Shown here: piece by piece, positions 31,606-41,537 of the stretch
How the letters are laid out: every line of letters starts with the position of its first letter
Position numbering within the stretch: the first letter of the stretch is position 1
Assembly (NCBI GenBank): GCA_031286165.1
Contig: JAITUU010000009.1
Coordinates: forward strand, 1-64,000
Direction: 5' to 3'
Source: Bacteroidales bacterium
Lineage (GTDB): Bacteria; Bacteroidota; Bacteroidia; Bacteroidales; UBA1715
Length of the DNA stretch: 64,000 nt
Translations under genes and position numbers: made by a program
The notes under the pieces: model-generated
What the model was told of the DNA's origin: nothing
Database searches by the model: none
What the model saw: the letters and a program-made list of their open reading frames with translations, nothing else

Positions 31606-33165
31606 ATGAAAAAAACAACCATTCTCTGGGCTGACGATGAGATTGAACTGCTCAAACCCCATATTTTATTTTTAGAATCAAAGGGCTACGAAGTAATAGC
31701 CGTGAACAATGGCAACGATGCCATAGAAGAAAGTAGTAATCCGAATATCGACATTGTGTTTTTAGACGAACAAATGCCCGGTATTACCGGTTTGGAAGCT
31801 TTAGAGCAAATCAAACGCCGCAATCCGAACGTGCCCGTAGTAATGATTACCAAAAGTGAAGCCGAAGATATTATGGAGGCTGCCATAGGTGCGCATATCA
31901 ACGATTATTTGATAAAACCGGTGAATCCGCATCAAATTTTGCTTTCTATCAAAAAAAATCTCGACCAAAAAGATATTATTACCCAAACCACTACGCAAAC
32001 CTATCAAGCGGAATTTTCGCAACTCGGTATGCAAATTGCATCTGCCGAAACGTGGCAGGACTGGATTGCGGTGCACAAAGAACTCACGCATTGGGAAACA
32101 AAACTTTCGCAGTCGAAAGACCGCGCTATGAATGCCGTGTTTGTAATGCAAAAAAACGATGCCGATGTGCAATTTGCAAAATTTATCAAACGAAACTATA
32201 TTTCGTGGTTAAACACCAACAATCCCGACAAACCACTGCTTTCGCCCAATGTGGTGAAAGAAAAAATAGTTCCGCTCATAAAAAGCGGACGGCAAACCCT
32301 CATGCTCCTCATAGATAATTTGCGCTACGACCATTGGTGCAATTTACGTCCACTCCTAAGCGAATACTACAATATTACGGAAGATTCGCAGTATTACAGT
32401 ATTCTGCCCACGTGTACGCAATACGCTCGCAATTCTATTTTTGCAGGACTTATGCCCTTAGATATTGAAAAAATGTACCCCGAATTGTGGAAAAACGATG
32501 ACGATGAAGACGAAGCGAAAAATCGCTACGAAGAAGAATTGCTTGCTACCCAACTCAAACGGCTGGGCTACACCGAAAAATTCTTTTTTGAGAAAATCAC
32601 CAGTATCAATCCGGGTCGCCGCGTGGTGGACAAATTGCAGGCAATTCAGCAACATCAATTTTCGGTGATTGTATATAATTTTGTGGATACACTCAGCCAT
32701 GCCCGCACCGAAATGGACATGATAAAAGAACTCGCAGCCGACGAAGCCGCCTATCGTTCGCTCACGTATTCGTGGTTTACTCACTCCACGCTGTTTGAAC
32801 TCTTGCAAGAACTTTCAAGTAAACATATAAACATAGTAATTACCACCGACCACGGCAGCGTGCGTGTACAAAATCCCATAAAAGTACTTGCCGATAAATC
32901 GGTTACATCGAATTTACGCTACAAACAGGGAAAAGCCCTCAATTACAACCCCAAAGAAGTATTTGAAATCAAAAAACCGCACGAAGCGCATTTACCAATG
33001 GTAAATTTGAGTTCCACCTATATTTTTGCTACCAATCAAGATTTTTTTGCCTACCCCAATAATTTCAATTATTACGCCAAATACTACCGCGACAGTTTTC
33101 AGCACGGCGGAGTTTCGCTCGATGAAATAATCATTCCCTGCGTGCATTTGCAGCCTAAAAGATAG
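31606..33165 (+). CDS. porX: PorX-type response regulator with PglZ domain (T9SS regulator)
   Basis: The 519-residue protein joins a CheY-like receiver (1-120; phospho-acceptor D54 in VFLDEQMPG, Lys in YLIKPVNP) to a PglZ-type alkaline-phosphatase-fold domain (about 200-519). The PglZ part contains TLMLLIDNLRYDHW, YSILPTCTQYARN and IVITTDHGSV with metal ligands. PorX with the PorY kinase regulates the type IX secretion system in Bacteroidetes. The gene is transcribed with tsaE downstream (110 bp). The GH5 protein in this window carries a T9SS tail, so it is a plausible client. Confidence 0.93.
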   Translation: MKKTTILWADDEIELLKPHILFLESKGYEVIAVNNGNDAIEESSNPNIDIVFLDEQMPGITGLEALEQIKRRNPNVPVVMITKSEAEDIMEAAIGAHINDYLIKPVNPHQILLSIKKNLDQKDIITQTTTQTYQAEFSQLGMQIASAETWQDWIAVHKELTHWETKLSQSKDRAMNAVFVMQKNDADVQFAKFIKRNYISWLNTNNPDKPLLSPNVVKEKIVPLIKSGRQTLMLLIDNLRYDHWCNLRPLLSEYYNITEDSQYYSILPTCTQYARNSIFAGLMPLDIEKMYPELWKNDDDEDEAKNRYEEELLATQLKRLGYTEKFFFEKITSINPGRRVVDKLQAIQQHQFSVIVYNFVDTLSHARTEMDMIKELAADEAAYRSLTYSWFTHSTLFELLQELSSKHINIVITTDHGSVRVQNPIKVLADKSVTSNLRYKQGKALNYNPKEVFEIKKPHEAHLPMVNLSSTYIFATNQDFFAYPNNFNYYAKYYRDSFQHGGVSLDEIIIPCVHLQPKR

Positions 33166-33274
33166 AAAGAAACCATGATGCAGCAAAGCAACGTTGATTC
33201 TGTAATACCAATTTCAACCGATTACCAAACGTATTTCGTTCCAATAGGTTGCGAAAGAAGTGATATAAAAAAAC

Positions 33275-33703
33275 ATGAATAGTACAACTCAAAATACCCT
33301 TTTCATTTCCTCATTACACGAAATTTCCGCCGCTGCCGAAGAATTTTTAGAACGCACGAAACAGCACAACGTGATAGCCTTCAACGGACAGATGGCTGCC
33401 GGAAAAACTACCTTTATAAAAGCACTCTGTGCCGCGCTTGGTGTGGCGGAAGAAACTACAAGCCCCACATTTTCACTTGTAAATGAATACCAAACCTCCG
33501 CCGGTAGCACTATCTATCACTTTGACCTCTACCGCATAGAGCACACGGAAGAATTACTCGATATGGGCTTTGAAGACTACGTGTATAGCGGACACAAGTG
33601 TTTTATCGAATGGGCTGAAATTGCCGCAGTTCTCCTTCCGCCCGACACGCTGTGGGTTACACTCCGCGTAAACGAAAACGGCGTGCGAATAGTGGAATTT
33701 TAA
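33275..33703 (+). CDS. tsaE: tRNA threonylcarbamoyladenosine biosynthesis ATPase TsaE
   Basis: TsaE is the ATPase that works with TsaB/TsaD in t6A formation on tRNA. The 142-residue protein has the Walker A motif FNGQMAAGKTTFIKAL, then SPTFSLVNEY, IYHFDLYRIE and the C-terminal IEWAE motif, all typical of the family. Its stop overlaps the stop of the convergent uvrD/pcrA gene by three bases, so there is no spacer between them. Confidence 0.95.
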   Translation: MNSTTQNTLFISSLHEISAAAEEFLERTKQHNVIAFNGQMAAGKTTFIKALCAALGVAEETTSPTFSLVNEYQTSAGSTIYHFDLYRIEHTEELLDMGFEDYVYSGHKCFIEWAEIAAVLLPPDTLWVTLRVNENGVRIVEF

Positions 33704-35988
33704 TCTACAATTCGCAACTTCGCAAATTTGAGCAACATTCGTTTTTCGCCAACTGCTTGAAATTCTATCACAGCCAATCGACCGCTGTCTTGCACGTCCT
33801 GCACCAGTCCTCTGCCAAATGTTTGATGTTCCACCGTGTGCCCTGCACGCACATCGGCAGGATTACTCGGTGAAAAATCGACAGGAAGCACAGGTTTTGC
33901 CGCAGTCGGCGGTTTTTTAAATCCGGTAAATTGCGGTTTGGAATACGAAGTGTTTCCGGAGCGATTGCCAAACGCGCTATTGAAACCACCGCCTCGCTGA
34001 AATCCCGAAAATCCGGAAAATCCCGAACGAATTTCTTGTTCCAAAAACTCAGGATTCACTTCTTGTAAAAACCGACTTGGTGCGGCAGCGGTAATATTGC
34101 CATGTATGCGCCGCGAATTGGCATACGAAAAATACGCCGCTTGCTTGGCGCGAGTGAGTGCCACGTAAAACAACCTTCGCTCCTCCTCTACATTGCTCGG
34201 CGACTGCGCTCCGAACATATTCGAGGGAAACAGATTTTCCTCCAATCCCACTATAAAACAATAGGTAAATTCCAGCCCTTTTGCCGAGTGAATAGTCATA
34301 AGCGTTACCTTATTGCGAGCATCGTCATTGTCGGTATCCATATCGGTAAAAAGCGCGACTTTTTCCAAATAATTGGGCAAATACGGTGTTTCGGCATTTT
34401 CATCGGCTTCCACAAAATCTTTCACACCATTGAGTAATTCCATCACGTTGTCCAAACGATTTACTCCCTCTATACTGTCATCGGCTTTCAAATCTTGCTC
34501 TATGCCCGTTTGCTTAAACATTCTGTTCATAAGCGAATAGGCATCGGCAGTCTGCAAATCGGCACTAAACGATAGTAACAGTTCGCGAAATTGCGCAATT
34601 TTGGCAATCGTGCCTTTATTGAATACATCGTAGGCTTTTTCTATATTCAAAAACACGTCCCACAACGAAATAGTGTTGCGCTCCGCCAGCATCGTCATTT
34701 TTTCCACCGAAGTAGCCCCTATTCCCTTACTCGGATAGGCTATGCAACGCATGAGTGCTTCGCTGTCTTTGGGATTTACCGCCACGCGCACGTATGCCAG
34801 CATATCGCGCACTTCTTTGCGCTGAAAAAACGATGTGCCGCCATATACTCTACACGGAATTTGCTGTTTGTTCAGCATTTCCTCCATAATTCGCGACTGC
34901 GCATTGGTGCGATACAAAATTGCTATATCACTGTAATTCACACCCGAATCGGCGAGTTTTTTAATTTCCTTACTCACCATTACCCCTTCTTCAATGTCGG
35001 TATCGGCGGCAAAAACTTTTATTTTTTCACCATCAATTTGTTCCGAAAAAGTTTTTTTGGGAATTTGATTTCTATTTTTCGCAATCACCGAATTTGCCGC
35101 ATCTACTATGGTGGGCGTGGAACGGTAATTTTGTTCGAGTTTAAAAATTTTGTAGTTCGGATAATCGGCACTAAAATTCAAAATATTTTCGATTTTTGCA
35201 CCGCGAAAGGCATAAATACTCTGCGCATCATCGCCCACCACACAAATATTATTGTGCGGCAACGCAAGTTTTTTCACTATCAAATTTTGCGACACATTGG
35301 TATCTTGAAACTCATCTACCAAAATATAGTGAAACCGCTCTTGATATTTTGCCAAAATTTCGGGATTGTCGCGAAATAAAATATTGGTATAGAGCAGTAA
35401 ATCATCGAAATCCATAGCATTTGCCTGCCGGCATCGCGCCACATAGCGTTGGTAAATTTCGCCCGCCTGCGGTACTTTTTGCATCAAATCGTGTTTGTAA
35501 AAATCTGTATTTTGCAAATACGCCGCCGGTGTTATCAAACTATTTTTTGCGTTGGAAATTCTACTCAAAATAGCATTTTGTTTATAACTATCTTTATCCA
35601 AATTCATTTCGCCAATAATTTTTCCTATCAAACTTTTGCTGTCCGAAGTATCGTAAATGGTATAATTGGCATCAAAACCCACATACTGCGCTTCTACGCG
35701 CAAAATTTTTCCGAAAATAGAGTGAAAGGTACCCATCCACAAATCGCGGGCATGGTCGCTGCCCACAAGTTTTTCTATGCGCTCTTTCATTTCGCGAGCG
35801 GCTTTGTTGGTAAACGTGAGAGCCAAAATGCGCCACGAAGGCACGCCCTGTTGCAGTAAATAGGCAATTCTGTGTGTAAGAACTTTGGTTTTTCCGGCAC
35901 CGGCACCGGCTATTACCAATACCGGACCATCGCTCTGTTCCACCGCTTGCAGTTGTGCGGAATTTAAACCTTCAAAAAGAGGATTCAT
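33700..35988 (-). CDS. UvrD/PcrA-family DNA helicase
   Basis: The 762-residue SF1A helicase has motif I (VIAGAGAGKTKVL), Ia (TFTNKAAREMKERI), II (LVDEFQDTN), III (GDDAQSIYAFRGA), IV (LEQNYRS), V (TIHSAKGLEF) and VI (VALTRAKQ). Length and order fit PcrA/UvrD involved in repair and replication restart. The C-terminal region has an FxRGGGFNSAFGNRSG segment and ends with a Tudor-like beta domain (HTVEHQTFGRGLVQDVQDS), as in PcrA. Which name is correct is a matter of convention. Confidence 0.94.
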   Translation of the reverse strand: MNPLFEGLNSAQLQAVEQSDGPVLVIAGAGAGKTKVLTHRIAYLLQQGVPSWRILALTFTNKAAREMKERIEKLVGSDHARDLWMGTFHSIFGKILRVEAQYVGFDANYTIYDTSDSKSLIGKIIGEMNLDKDSYKQNAILSRISNAKNSLITPAAYLQNTDFYKHDLMQKVPQAGEIYQRYVARCRQANAMDFDDLLLYTNILFRDNPEILAKYQERFHYILVDEFQDTNVSQNLIVKKLALPHNNICVVGDDAQSIYAFRGAKIENILNFSADYPNYKIFKLEQNYRSTPTIVDAANSVIAKNRNQIPKKTFSEQIDGEKIKVFAADTDIEEGVMVSKEIKKLADSGVNYSDIAILYRTNAQSRIMEEMLNKQQIPCRVYGGTSFFQRKEVRDMLAYVRVAVNPKDSEALMRCIAYPSKGIGATSVEKMTMLAERNTISLWDVFLNIEKAYDVFNKGTIAKIAQFRELLLSFSADLQTADAYSLMNRMFKQTGIEQDLKADDSIEGVNRLDNVMELLNGVKDFVEADENAETPYLPNYLEKVALFTDMDTDNDDARNKVTLMTIHSAKGLEFTYCFIVGLEENLFPSNMFGAQSPSNVEEERRLFYVALTRAKQAAYFSYANSRRIHGNITAAAPSRFLQEVNPEFLEQEIRSGFSGFSGFQRGGGFNSAFGNRSGNTSYSKPQFTGFKKPPTAAKPVLPVDFSPSNPADVRAGHTVEHQTFGRGLVQDVQDSGRLAVIEFQAVGEKRMLLKFAKLRIVD

Positions 35989-36012
35989 TATATTGTTGTA
36001 ATTTTCTAATTA

Positions 36013-36903
36013 TCAATTGTTTCCATATCGTTTCACAATATCGCCGTAAGCATCTATACGGCGGTCGCGGAAAAAGGGCCATATTCTACGTACCTGCTCC
36101 GAGCGTTCGAGCGATACAGAAACTATCATAGTTTCTTCCTCACTATCACTCGCTTGCGCCAGAATTTCTCCCTGCGGACCGGCTACAAAACTCGTTCCCC
36201 AAAACCTAATACCCTTCGTAGCACCCGAAGGGTCGGCTTCCACACCCACTCTATTTATTGCAATCACCGGCAATCCGTTCGACACGGCATGTGCGCGTTG
36301 GGCAATTTGCCAAGCCGAACGTTGGCGTTCTTTTTCTTCTGCGCTATCGCTGCTTTCCCAGCCTATGGCGGTGGGGTAAATGAGTAGGTCGGCACCGTTC
36401 ATAGCCATGAGCCGCGCGGCTTCGGGATACCATTGGTCCCAACATACCAGCACGCCCAATTTTCCCACCGAAGTTTCTATGGGCTGAAAACCCAAATCGC
36501 CCGGAGTAAAGTAAAATTTCTCGTAATATGCAGGGTCATCGGGAATGTGCATTTTGCGATATTTTCCGGCTATGCTACCGTCTGAATCGAACACCACTGC
36601 CGTATTGTGATACAAACCGGGAGCGCGTTTTTCAAAAAGCGATGTAAGCAACACAATATGCAAACGTTTTGCAACGGCAGCGTAAAACTCCGTAGCCTCG
36701 CCCGGAATAGGATGCGCGTAGTCGAACATTTCTGTATGTTCCGTTTGACAAAAATACAAACTATCGTGTAATTCCTGCAACACCACAAGCTGCGCACCCT
36801 GCGCGGCGCAGTGTTCTATTTGTTGCGCCAATCGCGCTCTATTGTGCTGTACATCGGCATCTATTGCCAACTGCACAATTCCCACCTGTATTTCTTTTTT
36901 CAT
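36013..36903 (-). CDS. aguB: Carbon-nitrogen hydrolase, N-carbamoylputrescine amidase-like
   Basis: A start at 36903 (MKKEIQVGIVQLA) gives 296 residues. The nitrilase-superfamily triad is clear: Glu in VVLQELHDSLYF, Lys in KYRKMHIPDDPAYYEKFYF, and Cys in VLVCWDQWYPE. The CWDQWYPEAAR context is typical of N-carbamoylputrescine amidase (AguB), which makes putrescine from agmatine by way of agmatine deiminase. No aguA gene is adjacent. The gene is 24 bp upstream of the helicase and both may be on one transcript. The symbol is by analogy. Confidence 0.85.
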   Translation of the reverse strand: MKKEIQVGIVQLAIDADVQHNRARLAQQIEHCAAQGAQLVVLQELHDSLYFCQTEHTEMFDYAHPIPGEATEFYAAVAKRLHIVLLTSLFEKRAPGLYHNTAVVFDSDGSIAGKYRKMHIPDDPAYYEKFYFTPGDLGFQPIETSVGKLGVLVCWDQWYPEAARLMAMNGADLLIYPTAIGWESSDSAEEKERQRSAWQIAQRAHAVSNGLPVIAINRVGVEADPSGATKGIRFWGTSFVAGPQGEILAQASDSEEETMIVSVSLERSEQVRRIWPFFRDRRIDAYGDIVKRYGNN

Positions 36904-36921
36904 AGCATGTGTAATTTCGTG

Positions 36922-36929
36922 CAAAGATA
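36922..36929 (-). promoter_or_regulatory. -7 promoter element of the carbamoylputrescine amidase-like gene (TATCTTTG)
   Basis: Perfect TAnnTTTG, 19 bp before the ATG at 36903; supports that start over an upstream in-frame ATG at 36978. Confidence 0.6.
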
Positions 36930-37018
36930 CAATTTTAATAATTAGACTTTGGTGCTCTACGGTGAATTTTACAAACAAAAAAAATGTAATTCGTTGTGAG
37001 TAATTCGTAATTATTACC

Positions 37019-37026
37019 TACTTTTG
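37019..37026 (+). promoter_or_regulatory. -7 promoter element of fabI (TACTTTTG)
   Basis: Perfect TAnnTTTG, 20 bp before the fabI ATG. A TTG lies 22 bp upstream rather than 19. Confidence 0.58.
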
Positions 37027-37045
37027 CCTTTTTAATTTTTATTAT

Positions 37046-37900
37046 ATGGCATATAATTTACTCAAAGGAAAGAAAGGAATTATTTTTGGTGCACTCAACG
37101 ATATGTCGATTGCTTGGAAAGTGGCAGAGCGAGCCGTTGAAGAAGGTGCTGAAATAGTATTAACCAACACACCGCTTGCCATTCGCATGGGCGATATGGA
37201 CAAATTAGCAGGAAAAACCGGCGCGAAAGTAATTGCCGCCGATGCCACAAGTGTGGAAGACCTCGAACATTTGTTGAAAGAATCTATGGCGCATTTTGGC
37301 GGACAGGTAGATTTTATACTGCACTCCATAGGAATGTCGCTCAATGTGCGCAAAAATCGCCCGTATGACGACTTAAATTACGATTACATGATGAAGTCGA
37401 TGGATATTTCGGCTATTTCGTTTCATAAACTATTGCAAACTGCTCGAAAATTGGACGCTATCAGCGAATGGGGTTCAGTGGTAGCACTTTCGTACATTGC
37501 TGCGCAGCGTACATTTTTCGGCTACAACGAAATGGCAGAGGCAAAAGCAATGCTGGAATCCATTGCACGCAGTTTCGGCTACATTTACGGTCGCGACAAA
37601 AAAATCCGTGTGAACACCATTTCGCAATCGCCCACGCTCACCACAGCCGGTCAGGGAATTAAAGGCATTGGCGATTTGATAGATTTTTCGGAACGAATGT
37701 CGCCGCTGGGCAACGCTTCGGCAGACGACTGCGCCGATTACTGCTTGGTAATGTTTTCCGACCTCACGCGCAAAGTAACCATGCAAAATTTGTTCAACGA
37801 TGGCGGATTCTCCAACGTGGGCATGAGTTGGCGCGCAATGAACGTATATTCCATGTCGCTCGAAGATATGAAAAACAATATGAACCAAATTATAGACTAA
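37046..37900 (+). CDS. fabI: Enoyl-ACP reductase (NADH), FabI-like
   Basis: FabI reduces the double bond of enoyl-ACP in fatty acid elongation. The 284-residue protein has the divergent SDR pattern of the family: FGALNDMSIAWKVAE (nucleotide loop), DFILHSIGMS, YNEMAEAKAML with Tyr-x6-Lys, and IRVNTISQSPTLTTAGQGI for the substrate loop. The Tyr-x6-Lys spacing distinguishes it from ordinary SDRs. It appears monocistronic. Confidence 0.94.
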   Translation: MAYNLLKGKKGIIFGALNDMSIAWKVAERAVEEGAEIVLTNTPLAIRMGDMDKLAGKTGAKVIAADATSVEDLEHLLKESMAHFGGQVDFILHSIGMSLNVRKNRPYDDLNYDYMMKSMDISAISFHKLLQTARKLDAISEWGSVVALSYIAAQRTFFGYNEMAEAKAMLESIARSFGYIYGRDKKIRVNTISQSPTLTTAGQGIKGIGDLIDFSERMSPLGNASADDCADYCLVMFSDLTRKVTMQNLFNDGGFSNVGMSWRAMNVYSMSLEDMKNNMNQIID

Positions 37901-37912
37901 GTACCAAAACCG

Positions 37913-37920
37913 TATTTTTG
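37913..37920 (+). promoter_or_regulatory. -7 promoter element of the DUF349 gene (TATTTTTG)
   Basis: Perfect TAnnTTTG, 29 bp before the ATG at 37949. Confidence 0.5.
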
Positions 37921-37948
37921 TTTTGTAGAAAACTCTAAATTCAATACT

Positions 37949-39811
37949 ATGCAGCACGAGGAACAAACACAGGAAGAAATTGCAGCACAGGGCGAAATCA
38001 CCGAAACGAACACAGATGCAAATGGTCTGCACCAAGAACAGTCTCCTACTTCCACCGAAGAAGAACAGGAGGAAATGCCCAATTATTTTGAATATTCGCT
38101 ACAAGAACTTGTAGATGAATTGCAATCGCTGTGCACCAAAGAAGGAGTAGAAAAAAATCGTGCAAAAATTGAAGAAATTCGAGTAATTTTTTACAAAAAA
38201 CTAAAAGCAGAAATTGAGGCAAAAAAAGCAGAATACGAAAAATCTGGTGAGGCGATTGAGGATTTTTCTTACGATTCAAAAGAAGAAAATGAATTTAAAA
38301 CCTTGTATGCCAAAATTAAACAACTGCGAGCACAGCACAGCGAAGAAGAAAATTTGGTGCGCGACAATAATTTACAAAAACGCTTGGCAATTATTGAAGA
38401 ACTCAAAGAATTGGTAAACAAAGAAGAATCGCTGCAAAAAACCTTCGATGAATTTAAAAAACTGCAAGAACGCTGGAAAGAAATAGGACACATTCCACAA
38501 AGCGAAACCAAAAACGTGTGGGAACAATATCATCACCACGTGGGAGTGTTCTACGACTATGTGCAAATAAATAAAGAATTGCGCGACCTCGATTTACGCA
38601 AAAATTTAGAAGCAAAAATAGAATTGTGTGAAAAAGCCGAAGCACTCTTGCTGGAACAGCGCGTGGTAGATGCCTTTAAAAAATTGCAAAAATTGCATGA
38701 TTTGTGGCGCGAAACGGGTCCGGTGGCACAAGATAAAAAAGAAGAAGTATGGCAACGATTCAAAACTGCTACAACCTTTATAAACAAAGCACATCAGGAT
38801 TATTTTTCGGAATTGAAACAGCAGGAAACCGAAAATTACGAGAAAAAATTACTCTTATGTGAACGCATAGAAGAACTTTTGGCACAACCAAAAAACAGTT
38901 TGAAAGATTGGAACGCCACTTCGCTGGAAATTACCGAAATCCAAAAACAGTGGAAGTCGATAGGATTTGCACTGCAAAAATACAATGCGCAAATTTACGA
39001 ACGCTACTGCGATGCGTGCAACAAATTTTTTGAGGAAAAACGCGCGGCATTTGCCTCAGCAAAAGGCGATGAAGACAAAAACAAACAGAAAAAAATAGAT
39101 TTATGTGTGCAAGCCGAAGCCTTGAAACAACGCACCGATTGGAAAGATGCCACGAATGAATTTTTGGAATTACAAAAATTGTGGAAAGAAGTGGGCAGCG
39201 CAAGCCATAAAGACAACGCACGATTGTGGACACGATTCCGCGCCGCTTGCGATGAATTTTTCAATGCACGTCAAGCACATTTCAAAGAAAAAGACAACGA
39301 ACAAGCAGAAAATTTCAAGAAAAAATGCGATGTGCTGAACCGAATTACAAATTTAGAACAAAAAACAACGCCCGAAGAAACCCTTGCCGAACTCAACGCA
39401 CTGCAAAAAGAATGGCTCGAAATAGGACTTGTGCCCATTAAAAAGAAGGAAAAACTCAATGCCGACTATCATGCCGCCATTCAGCAAAAATTGCAAAGTT
39501 TGCACCTTCCGGCAGAGCAAAAACAAAAATTTACACTCAAAAATACCGTACATGCACTCAAAGACCACCCGCAAGCAGGCGCAAAACTGAATATGGGAGC
39601 AAATAAAGTGCAAACAAAAATCAGTGCACTGCAAGCCGACATTCGCCAAATGGAAACCAACATAGCATTTTTTGCAAAAAGTAAAAATGCCGATAAACTG
39701 CGCGATGATGTGAACAAAAAAATTGCACAACACAACAGCGAAATTGAAACGCTGAAACAACAACTTAGAGCCATAAAAACAGCAAAAGAAGAACAAAACA
39801 ATCAGCAATGA
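37949..39811 (+). CDS. DUF349 repeat protein
   Basis: A 620-residue helical, highly charged protein. After a glutamate-rich N-terminus (1-50) come about five repeats, each with a W-K-E-[IV]-G-x-[IV/A] segment (ERWKEIGHIPQ, DLWRETGPVAQ, KQWKSIGFALQ, KLWKEVGSASH, KEWLEIGLVP), the DUF349 signature, separated by coiled-coil helices. DUF349 proteins bind RNA or ribosome-associated factors in some bacteria, but the role here is unknown. It lies between fabI and pyrG in the same direction. The final 50 residues form a coiled coil. Confidence 0.88.
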   Translation: MQHEEQTQEEIAAQGEITETNTDANGLHQEQSPTSTEEEQEEMPNYFEYSLQELVDELQSLCTKEGVEKNRAKIEEIRVIFYKKLKAEIEAKKAEYEKSGEAIEDFSYDSKEENEFKTLYAKIKQLRAQHSEEENLVRDNNLQKRLAIIEELKELVNKEESLQKTFDEFKKLQERWKEIGHIPQSETKNVWEQYHHHVGVFYDYVQINKELRDLDLRKNLEAKIELCEKAEALLLEQRVVDAFKKLQKLHDLWRETGPVAQDKKEEVWQRFKTATTFINKAHQDYFSELKQQETENYEKKLLLCERIEELLAQPKNSLKDWNATSLEITEIQKQWKSIGFALQKYNAQIYERYCDACNKFFEEKRAAFASAKGDEDKNKQKKIDLCVQAEALKQRTDWKDATNEFLELQKLWKEVGSASHKDNARLWTRFRAACDEFFNARQAHFKEKDNEQAENFKKKCDVLNRITNLEQKTTPEETLAELNALQKEWLEIGLVPIKKKEKLNADYHAAIQQKLQSLHLPAEQKQKFTLKNTVHALKDHPQAGAKLNMGANKVQTKISALQADIRQMETNIAFFAKSKNADKLRDDVNKKIAQHNSEIETLKQQLRAIKTAKEEQNNQQ

Positions 39812-39852
39812 TTGTAAGAACCTAAGGTGAAACTCAAAAAAAAACAGAAACT

Positions 39853-41469
39853 GTGGACAAAACAAAATTTATATTCGTAACCGGCGGTGTGGCATCGTCA
39901 TTAGGAAAAGGAATTATTTCGGCATCGCTTGGCAAACTTTTGCAAGCACGCGGCTATAGCGTAACTATTCAAAAACTCGACCCATATTTGAATATAGACC
40001 CCGGAACACTCAATCCTTACGAACACGGCGAGTGCTACGTTACCATAGATGGAGCCGAAACCGACTTGGATTTGGGGCATTACGAACGTTTTTTGAACCA
40101 CCCCACCACACAGGCAAATAACGTTACCACCGGAAGAATTTATCGCAATGTGATAGAAAAAGAACGCCGCGGCGATTTTTTGGGAAAGACCGTGCAAATT
40201 ATTCCACACATAACCGATGAAATAAAACGCAACATAAAATTGGTGAGCACCAAAGAACATTTCGATTTTGTAATTACTGAAATAGGCGGCACTGTGGGCG
40301 ATATAGAATCGCTGCCATTTATAGAGGCTGCTCGCCAAATGAAGTGGGAACACGAAGGACAGTGTATGTTTGTGCACCTCACATTTGTACCCTATCTTGC
40401 CGCCAGCGGCGAATTGAAAACAAAACCTACGCAGCACTCCGTGAAACAATTACTCGAAACCGGTGTGCAACCCGATATTTTGGTACTTCGCACCGAAAAA
40501 CCACTCACACACGACATTAAACGAAAAGTAGGACTTTTTTGCAACATAGACAGCGAGGCAGTAATAGAATCGCGCGACTTGGATACCATTTACGCCGTGC
40601 CGCTTGCCATGCTCGAAGAAGGGTTGGATAGCATTATTCTCAAAAAATTCAAACTCAAAGTAGGCGAAAAACCCGCTCTCGAACCATGGCGCAATTTTGT
40701 GGATAAACACCGTAATCCCAAACAAACCGTACAAATTGCCCTCGTGGGAAAATATGTAGAACTCTCCGATGCCTATAAATCTATCATAGAATCGTTTGTA
40801 CACGCCGGCGCAGCCCTCGAATGTAAAGTGCAACTCAAAATGATACATTCCGAAAGTGTAACACCCGAAAATGTGCAAGAACTCTTAGGCGACTGCAAAG
40901 GAATACTCGTGGCTCCGGGATTTGGCAGCCGCGGTGTGAACGGAAAATTTGTGGCTATACAATATGCTCGCGAACATACCGTTCCGTTTTTCGGCATTTG
41001 CTTAGGAATGCAGTGTGCCGTGATAGAATTTGCACGCAATGTGCTGGGCTACGAACGCGCCAATTCCACCGAAATGGACAGAAAAACACCCTACCCCGTT
41101 ATCGACATTATGGAAGACCAAAAAGGCGTGCTCGAAATGGGCGGCACCATGCGTTTGGGAGGATTTCCCTGTGTTATCAAGAAAAATTCTTTGGCGTACA
41201 AAAGTTATAAAACTACCGAAATTGTGGAACGCCACCGTCATCGCTACGAATTTAACAATAAATACCTGCCTGAATTTGAAAAAGCCGGCATGATAGCCAC
41301 CGGAACCAACCCAAACACCGGACTTGTGGAAATTGTAGAAATTCCCACGCACCCATGGTTTGTGGCAGTGCAGTTTCACCCTGAATACCGCAGTACGGTA
41401 ATTGCGCCGCACCCACTTTTTGAATCCTTCATTAGCGCGGCACTTACCTTTGCGAAAAAAACAAAATAA
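39853..41469 (+). CDS. pyrG: CTP synthase
   Basis: PyrG makes CTP from UTP, ATP and glutamine. The 538-residue protein starts with GTG at 39853 and reads [18 protein letters not shown], the conserved P-loop of the synthetase domain. The C-terminal glutaminase has the catalytic Cys in [14 protein letters not shown] and His/Glu in VAVQFHPEY. Length and domain order match the whole family. The GTG start is supported because the conserved N-terminus begins directly there and no nearby ATG precedes it. A terminator follows. Confidence 0.97.
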   Translation: MDKTKFIFVTGGVASSLGKGIISASLGKLLQARGYSVTIQKLDPYLNIDPGTLNPYEHGECYVTIDGAETDLDLGHYERFLNHPTTQANNVTTGRIYRNVIEKERRGDFLGKTVQIIPHITDEIKRNIKLVSTKEHFDFVITEIGGTVGDIESLPFIEAARQMKWEHEGQCMFVHLTFVPYLAASGELKTKPTQHSVKQLLETGVQPDILVLRTEKPLTHDIKRKVGLFCNIDSEAVIESRDLDTIYAVPLAMLEEGLDSIILKKFKLKVGEKPALEPWRNFVDKHRNPKQTVQIALVGKYVELSDAYKSIIESFVHAGAALECKVQLKMIHSESVTPENVQELLGDCKGILVAPGFGSRGVNGKFVAIQYAREHTVPFFGICLGMQCAVIEFARNVLGYERANSTEMDRKTPYPVIDIMEDQKGVLEMGGTMRLGGFPCVIKKNSLAYKSYKTTEIVERHRHRYEFNNKYLPEFEKAGMIATGTNPNTGLVEIVEIPTHPWFVAVQFHPEYRSTVIAPHPLFESFISAALTFAKKTK

Positions 41470-41483
41470 GAACCAAAGCCTCC

Positions 41484-41525
41484 CCTAACTTCTTCTCCAA
41501 TGGAGGAGTTAGGGCGGACTTTTTC
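41484..41525. terminator. Terminator between pyrG and miaA
   Basis: A stem built from CCCTAACT / AGTTAGGG with TTCTCC / GGAGGA inside (one bulge), followed by TTTTT on the plus strand. It lies between convergent genes. Confidence 0.65.
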
Positions 41526-41537
41526 AAGTTTCAAGTT

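Noticed and set aside
36904-36978. Longer start for the carbamoylputrescine amidase-like gene
   Set aside because: The extra codons cover the -7 promoter element at 36922-36929, and homologues start near MKKEIQVGIVQLA.
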